A stretch of DNA of 11,671 nt, from positions 1 through 11,671 of the forward strand of contig JACQIG010000058.1 in the NCBI GenBank assembly GCA_016198605.1, in the 5' to 3' direction. The stretch's first letter is position 1; every line of letters starts with the position of its first letter. The stretch is from Candidatus Aenigmatarchaeota archaeon (GTDB taxonomy: Archaea > Aenigmatarchaeota > Aenigmatarchaeia > QMZP01). Shown here piece after piece: positions 8,333 to 11,671 of the stretch. Below the pieces are notes generated by a model. It was given only the letters and a program-made list of their open reading frames with translations. It had not been told where the DNA came from and did no database searches. A program made the translations under genes and the position numbers.

Positions 8333-8437
8333 CTACAGCGGATAAAGCTCCCTCTTTGACATCCTATCGATTATCTCAAGCCTTTTATATCCATTCTCCA
8401 AGCGCATCTTGCTGATGTCGAATGTCTTGCCTTCCAT
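8333..8437 (-). CDS. Small ORF between orphan genes (34 aa)
   Basis: This 34-residue, highly charged reading frame (begins MEGKTFDISKMRLENGYKR, ends SKRELYPL) fills the gap between two orphan genes. It begins one base after the upstream stop, has a consensus GGAGG six bases before its ATG, and ends at the ribosome binding site of the next gene. The tight packing on both sides supports it as a translated gene. It may form one amphipathic helix. Function unknown; a pure coupling leader is the alternative. Confidence 0.6.
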   Translation of the reverse strand: MEGKTFDISKMRLENGYKRLEIIDRMSKRELYPL

Positions 8438-8438
8438 G

Positions 8439-9005
8439 TCAGTCCTCCAGCGCGTACGCCTGCGCATAGGCTGGCAGTGGCTTTTCCGATACCCCCAGCA
8501 GCCTCTCCATCCCTACATCAAATGCACCCGAGAGCCCTTCCGAGGCTTTCTCAAGCAGACTGTCTATGAAGCCCTTCTCCTCATCTACGTCAAAGTACCT
8601 TGAAACCCTTCTCCTGAAATCATCCCTCTTGCCCCTGAGGTAGTGGGTTGTCACGGCAGACGCGTACTGGAATGCATTGGCCGTTGTAGGCGACCTGTAA
8701 AGGTTTTCTCTCATCCTGTAGAGCATCCTAGCCTCAAGCCTCGCATGGTCCTCTTCTGTCCTGGGCCTCCCGGCGTATTCCACCTCAAGCTCGTGCCCAA
8801 GTATGTACCTCTGGAACCCCTTCGCGACCCTCCTAAGGAAACCCTTATTTTTCTTGCCCACCTTTGCAATTGCATCATCAAAAGCAGGTATGGTTATCCT
8901 GTTCTCATCAAAGTAAGTCATGCCCAGTGCATTATCCTCAACCCTGCTGCCAGGCACTTCTACTATCTCCGGAATCCCCATACCAACAGCCTTCTTGTTT
9001 TTCAT
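8439..9005 (-). CDS. Uncharacterised protein with HE-containing, zincin-like segment lacking the second His
   Basis: This protein has 188 residues from the ATG at 9005. A GTG three codons upstream (9014) is the alternative start. The ATG is preferred because GGTGA lies five bases before it, but a TATA-like box (9036-9043) sits 26 bp before the GTG, which would suit a leaderless GTG start. Visible features: TYFDENRITIP (30-40); a basic helix (FLRRVAKGFQRYI); GHELEVEYAG (70-79); and EEDHARLEARML (84-95). The arrangement recalls zinc peptidases (HExxH then a downstream Glu), but the HExxH second His position is Val75, so an active gluzincin site is not present as such. The C-terminal third is charged and helical. 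No signal peptide or membrane helix. Role unknown. Confidence 0.75.
   Translation of the reverse strand: MKNKKAVGMGIPEIVEVPGSRVEDNALGMTYFDENRITIPAFDDAIAKVGKKNKGFLRRVAKGFQRYILGHELEVEYAGRPRTEEDHARLEARMLYRMRENLYRSPTTANAFQYASAVTTHYLRGKRDDFRRRVSRYFDVDEEKGFIDSLLEKASEGLSGAFDVGMERLLGVSEKPLPAYAQAYALED
8444..8448 (-). promoter_or_regulatory. Ribosome binding site of the 34-aa gene
   Basis: GGAGG on the minus strand lies six bases before the ATG at 8437, inside the last codons of the preceding gene. It is the strongest Shine-Dalgarno match in this cluster and is the main evidence that the small frame is translated. Confidence 0.6.
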
Positions 9006-9035
9006 ATTTGTCACCTATCAATAGTTATTTTTAAC

Positions 9036-9043
9036 CTTTATAA
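9036..9043 (-). promoter_or_regulatory. TATA-like box for the 188-aa gene
   Basis: TTATAAAG on the minus strand lies 26 bp before the GTG at 9014 and 35 bp before the preferred ATG at 9005. It suggests that this gene and the two after it can be transcribed separately from the 64-residue gene upstream. Confidence 0.45.
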
Positions 9044-9047
9044 GCCT

Positions 9048-9242
9048 TTACCTCGCGGCAGCGTATTCCTCCTTCCTTGGGTCCTCGCCATTCAGGGCCT
9101 GCCTGGCAAGCCTGTAGCTTCCCCTGGCACTCTGCATCCCGTAATTCTTCAGCGCCCTTGGCACGCCAAGCCTGTCAAACCTGTCCAGCCCTTCACCCAT
9201 CAGGCGGTCGCCAAGGCCTTGGAGGTAGTTTTGCAGTTTCAT
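9048..9242 (-). CDS. Uncharacterised small protein (64 aa)
   Basis: This 64-residue, basic, helix-rich protein begins MKLQNYLQGLGDRLMGEG and ends in a charged tail (GEDPRKEEYAAAR). ATG at 9242 is chosen because GTGA lies five bases upstream; a GTG at 9251 would add three residues and would fit a leaderless start. The 5' leader closely matches that of the next gene (AACTATT, five variable bases, GTGACA, then ATATG). No family is recognised and there is no Cys or membrane helix. It may be a partner of the 188-residue protein, given position and shared leader (inference). Confidence 0.6.
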   Translation of the reverse strand: MKLQNYLQGLGDRLMGEGLDRFDRLGVPRALKNYGMQSARGSYRLARQALNGEDPRKEEYAAAR

Positions 9243-9417
9243 ATATGTCACTATATAATAGTTACATCATGTAGTATTTAAAGCTTTCTGTGCTCTGCTT
9301 TATGCTGTTTTCCATAGGAAATATGTGTCACCTTATGCTGGTGAAATGCCCCACTTATATATAAAGCCGTATGGTATCATGGTGCAAGTTTATATCTCCA
9401 CAGGAAAATAAAGTCGC
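9243..9417. promoter_or_regulatory. Divergent intergenic region between the 64-aa gene and the SIS gene
   Basis: These 175 bp hold promoters for both directions. On the minus strand, GCTTTAAATA (9284-9275) is the likely TATA region for the 64-residue gene. On the plus strand, TTTATAT (9389-9395) is centred 26 bp before the SIS ATG. A second strong A/T box (TTATATATA, 9355-9363) has no obvious gene at the expected distance. A short inverted repeat TCACC/GGTGA with a 7-base loop lies at 9328-9344. Confidence 0.5.
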
Positions 9418-10266
9418 ATGGCACTGGATAAGCTTGTCCTGATGGCCCTGGAAGCCATGGACTCTTGGGAATACCCAAAGATGGGAATCAGGCAGGACCC
9501 CTGGAACGTCTTCATAGGCAGCGGGAATGCTTACAATACGGGCTGCCTTTTCTCAAGGAAGCTGGGAGGGATAGCACTGGATACTAGTACATACATACAA
9601 TTCCTCTCAGGCCATGGAAAAGGTGATTTCAACAGCATAAATCTCATATCCGCCTCCGGAGGCAAAGATGCCGTGGACGTGGCTAAATTCCTGAAGGAGA
9701 AGGATTTTGGTTTTAACCTTATAACAGTAAACAGTGAGGCCCCTGCCAGGGAATTAGCCACAGGGGAGACCTTTGTAATCCCCGCCTTCAGCGAGCCCCC
9801 CACCTCCAACGTGAGCACGTACGGGTCCATGCTGCACTGGCTCTTCAGGGAGGACGCAAGAAGCATAAAGGAAGCCATATTGCGACTGGAGATTCCTGAC
9901 CTGAGGCGCCATAAGAACATAATATTCCTCTCCAGCGACTCCCACGCCCCTGTAGCCAGGATGGCTGCCACCAAGGTGATGGAGAGCCTGGAAGGCGTTT
10001 CCGCCAGCGGCGACGGCTTCACCCACGGCATGCACCGCGGCTTCCTGATGCAACCGAGGGAGAGGCTGGTCTTTTCAATAAACCTTGGCATGCCTTTTGA
10101 GGGGGAGGAGACCTATAGGCTGCAGGAAAGCAGCTATCTGGGAGCCCTGTTTTCCGCCTATTACATCATAGGCAAAAACCAGACCCCCCGGGACCTGGAG
10201 AACATAGAGGCCCGTTACAGGAAGCAGTCCCAGGCGCTGGGGTGGAAGTTCAATAGGATAGTGTAA
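9418..10266 (+). CDS. SIS-domain (sugar isomerase-like) protein
   Basis: This 282-residue protein carries two SIS folds, which bind phosphosugars. In the first, FIGSGNAYNTG (32-42) is the glycine-rich entry, INLISASGGKDA (74-85) is the phosphate-binding Ser loop, and EPPTSNVSTYG (126-136) matches the E...v.sT segment of GlmS-type isomerase domains. In the second, IIFLSSDSHAPVA (168-180) and FTHGMHRGF (201-209, with H203) match the Ser loop and HG segment. The Ser loop reads SASGG rather than the common SxSGET, so substrate cannot be predicted. No glutaminase domain is present. ATG at 9418 has a TATA-like box 26 bp upstream and no ribosome binding site, indicating a leaderless mRNA. It is followed after 34 bp by the MNT/HEPN operon, which has its own promoter. 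Confidence 0.85.
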   Translation: MALDKLVLMALEAMDSWEYPKMGIRQDPWNVFIGSGNAYNTGCLFSRKLGGIALDTSTYIQFLSGHGKGDFNSINLISASGGKDAVDVAKFLKEKDFGFNLITVNSEAPARELATGETFVIPAFSEPPTSNVSTYGSMLHWLFREDARSIKEAILRLEIPDLRRHKNIIFLSSDSHAPVARMAATKVMESLEGVSASGDGFTHGMHRGFLMQPRERLVFSINLGMPFEGEETYRLQESSYLGALFSAYYIIGKNQTPRDLENIEARYRKQSQALGWKFNRIV

Positions 10267-10268
10267 AG

Positions 10269-10307
10269 ATATTTAAACATCTGTTCATAAAATTAAACAT
10301 ATGTTCA
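10269..10307 (+). promoter_or_regulatory. Promoter with tandem operator-like palindromes for the MNT/HEPN operon
   Basis: Two near-identical copies of TTAAACATNTGTTCA (10273-10287 and 10293-10307) start exactly 20 bp apart, two helical turns. The core of the second, AACATATGTT, is a perfect palindrome; the first differs by one base. The TATA-like TATTTAAA (10270-10277) lies about 27 bp before the ATG at 10301, so copy one covers the TATA element and copy two covers the expected transcription start and start codon. This is the layout of an autorepressor site. The winged-helix domain of the first gene is the natural candidate binder (inference). Confidence 0.65.
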
Positions 10308-10825
10308 ATAAATTAGCGCTACTTAGGCTGTTCCTCGAGCAGCCATCCCGGGAGTTCAGCGTGAGGGAGGCATCAAGGGCAGTCCGGATAGCGCCGGCGA
10401 CCGCAAGCAAGAAGCTGAAGGAGTACACTAAAAAAGGAATCCTCAAAGAAAGAAAGGAGAGGGTGCTTAAACTGTACAAAGCAGACGTGGAAAGCTGTTC
10501 CTATACAGACCTGAAAATCTATTACAACATGAGGAAGATAAGGGAATCCGGGCTTCTTGAAGCAATAAACAGGTTCTACCTGAAGCCCGCTGTGGTGCTG
10601 TTCGGCTCCGCCTCGTCAGGTATGGACACAGAGACGAGCGACTTTGACCTTGTGGTGATTTCCGAGAAGACCGCGGAATTCCCTGGACTTAAGGCTTTTG
10701 AGAAGAAAATCAACAGGCGACTGCAGCTTTTTGCAGTGAAGGACATAAGGGAAGTGAAGAACGAGCACCTAATCAACAACATCCTGAACGGCATAGTCCT
10801 GCAAGGGAGGATAAGATGGACATAG
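10301..10825 (+). CDS. Winged-helix / MNT nucleotidyltransferase fusion (candidate antitoxin-regulator)
   Basis: This 174-residue protein has two domains. Residues 1-60 form a winged helix-turn-helix (REFSVREASRAVRIAPATAS as recognition region, then KKGILKERKERVLKLYKA as the wing). Residues 95-150 form a minimal nucleotidyltransferase: VVLFGSASSG (98-107) and TSDFDLVVI (112-120), giving GS-x10-D-x-D with G102, S103, D114 and D116. The third acidic residue of active nucleotidyltransferases is not evident; RLQLFAVKD occupies that strand. The family includes antitoxins that AMPylate HEPN toxins. The end overlaps the HEPN gene by 10 bp. Its DNA-binding domain and the palindromes over its promoter point to autoregulation. 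Confidence 0.85.
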   Translation: MFNKLALLRLFLEQPSREFSVREASRAVRIAPATASKKLKEYTKKGILKERKERVLKLYKADVESCSYTDLKIYYNMRKIRESGLLEAINRFYLKPAVVLFGSASSGMDTETSDFDLVVISEKTAEFPGLKAFEKKINRRLQLFAVKDIREVKNEHLINNILNGIVLQGRIRWT

Positions 10826-11232
10826 ACGAATGCTTCAGGAAAGGCCTTATAAAGAGGGCAAGGCCTGATGAGGAGCTTGTGAAGTCCTTGGTGGAGATGG
10901 CTGGCATAAAGGAGACCGCAGTGAATACGGCAAGCGTCAATGAGTTAAACATCTCCGCCTACGTCTCCCTGGCCTATGACGCACTGCGCGAAGTCCTTGA
11001 GGCCATATGCATTTCAAAAGGCTACAAGGTACTTTCGCACATCTGCATAGGTGAGCTGCTCAAAAGGGAACTGGAGGATTCCTATGCCGAATTCGACAGG
11101 CTGCGCTACATAAGGAACGGCATAAACTATTACGGCGTGAAGGTGGAATTCGGGCAGGGCAGGGAGATTATCACCAAGATATTCCAGATGAAAAAGGCCC
11201 TGGGCGAAAGATACCTGGGCAAATTTATGTAA
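10816..11232 (+). CDS. HEPN-domain protein partner of MNT (candidate toxin or derivative)
   Basis: This 138-residue all-helical protein of HEPN type is encoded directly after and overlapping the MNT gene, with GGGAGG five bases before the ATG. AYVSLAYDALREVLEAIC (49-66) is the first long helix. LRYIRNGINYYG (96-107) holds the expected RN motif position. Active HEPN RNases carry R-x4-6-H; here R100 and N101 are present but Tyr105/Tyr106 stand where the His should be. The ribonuclease centre is therefore probably inactive or altered. The MNT/HEPN pair is classically a toxin-antitoxin module; this one could instead be a regulatory pair. Assignment to HEPN rests on operon context, helical pattern and the RN motif. 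Confidence 0.78.
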   Translation: MDIDECFRKGLIKRARPDEELVKSLVEMAGIKETAVNTASVNELNISAYVSLAYDALREVLEAICISKGYKVLSHICIGELLKRELEDSYAEFDRLRYIRNGINYYGVKVEFGQGREIITKIFQMKKALGERYLGKFM

Positions 11233-11260
11233 TATTCTAACTTTATAGTAGTGAATAAAT

Positions 11261-11276
11261 AAAGCTTTATAAATAC
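11261..11276 (+). promoter_or_regulatory. TATA box for the 3'-terminal gene
   Basis: AAAGCTTTATAAATAC lies about 24 bp before the ATG at 11294, in the leaderless position. It closely resembles the AAAGCTTTAAATAC element on the minus strand at 9287-9274 ahead of the 64-residue gene. Confidence 0.55.
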
Positions 11277-11293
11277 CCGGCACATCTATTGGT

Positions 11294-11671
11294 ATGGACC
11301 CTGGTGTTACTTTATACTATACAGAGGAGATCTGGGGGGAGATATACGACAGGGCCAAGAGGCTGGGGAAAGTGAAAGAAGTGGACAAGACAGCCCAGAT
11401 GGGCTATGATTACGAGTATGCCCTTCTTAACCCAAGGGACAGGTATGGCAGGTATCGCGTTTCAACGGAAGGCGAGCCGTACAAGTACAAGGCTGGTGAG
11501 CTGAGGCAGGCCATAGGGCAGCAAGAGGATGAGGGGAGCCCTGGAAAATCCTTTGCAGGGTACGCCTTTGTATTTGAAAGGCTCCTACCGCGGCCCGATT
11601 TCGCTGATTATGTTGGTTTGCATGAATGGCTGGAGGCAGAGCATGTCCATAAAAACAAGGCCGACAGGATA
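11294..11671 (+). CDS. Uncharacterised protein with HE-containing segment (3' partial)
   Basis: The frame is open from the ATG at 11294 to the window end, 126 residues visible. It begins MDPGVTLYYTEEIWGEIYDR, is rich in Tyr and charged residues, and has no signal peptide or membrane helix. Near the visible end, GLHEWLEAEHVHKNK (108-121) carries His and Glu in a helix-like spacing (H110, E111, E114, E116, H117, H119), suggesting a possible metal site. Order and spacing recall the 188-residue protein at 8439: an aromatic-acidic strand near the start, an A-K/R-x-x-G-K end of helix, then an HE helix. No family is recognised. It has its own TATA-like box and is probably a separate transcript from the HEPN gene. 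Confidence 0.75.
   Translation, partial: MDPGVTLYYTEEIWGEIYDRAKRLGKVKEVDKTAQMGYDYEYALLNPRDRYGRYRVSTEGEPYKYKAGELRQAIGQQEDEGSPGKSFAGYAFVFERLLPRPDFADYVGLHEWLEAEHVHKNKADRI

Noticed and set aside
8439..9005. Calling the 188-residue protein an active zinc metallopeptidase
   Set aside because: HELEV lacks the second His of HExxH; only resemblance can be stated.
8643..9281. 212-codon plus-strand frame opposite the 188- and 64-residue genes
   Set aside because: It crosses two minus-strand genes that have ribosome binding sites, tight packing and protein-like composition; the plus frame is Pro/Cys/His-rich and lacks these.
9328..9344. TCACC/GGTGA hairpin in the intergenic region as a regulatory RNA or operator
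   Set aside because: Five base pairs with no second copy or conserved context; not enough to call.
10301..11232. Calling the MNT/HEPN pair a standard active toxin-antitoxin system
   Set aside because: The HEPN His is missing and the MNT third acid is not evident, so only the family pairing is claimed.

Overview
The window looks like chromosomal DNA of an archaeon. It carries an archaeal-type leucyl-tRNA synthetase and a Hel308 repair helicase. Operon-leading genes have TATA-like boxes about 26 bp upstream of the start codon, as expected for leaderless transcripts. AGG (Arg) and ATA (Ile) codons are used heavily. A secreted Cys-rich protein with a C-terminal four-Cys repeat, very small genes and many uncharacterised proteins suggest a DPANN-type lineage (for example Micrarchaeota or Diapherotrites). 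That placement is inference, not proof.

Layout. (1) 1-1164, plus strand: the 3' part of an exported Cys-rich, coiled-coil protein, overlapping by ATGA a 70-residue membrane-anchored protein. (2) 1181-4608, minus strand: an apparent operon of acylphosphatase, leuS and a small four-helix membrane protein. (3) 4637-7188, plus strand: hel308 and a DUF192 protein, fired from a 28-bp divergent promoter shared with the acylphosphatase operon. (4) 7185-9242, minus strand: four uncharacterised genes of 64, 188, 34 and 379 residues. The 34-residue gene is backed by a strong ribosome binding site. The 188-residue protein has an HE-containing segment resembling a zincin helix that lacks the second His. 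(5) 9418-10266, plus strand: a two-SIS-domain sugar-phosphate protein. (6) 10301-11232, plus strand: a winged-helix/MNT nucleotidyltransferase fusion overlapping a HEPN protein, like a toxin-antitoxin or signalling pair. Two operator-like palindromes exactly 20 bp apart cover its promoter and start codon. (7) 11294-end, plus strand: the 5' part of an uncharacterised gene whose product seems to share the HE-containing module with the 188-residue protein.

The housekeeping block (2-3) is ordinary. The less-described material is in 7185-11671. Its strongest points are the MNT/HEPN pair with a missing catalytic His and a tandem operator, and the group of orphan genes with related HE modules and a shared 5' leader motif. 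No RNA genes, CRISPR arrays or insertion sequences were seen.
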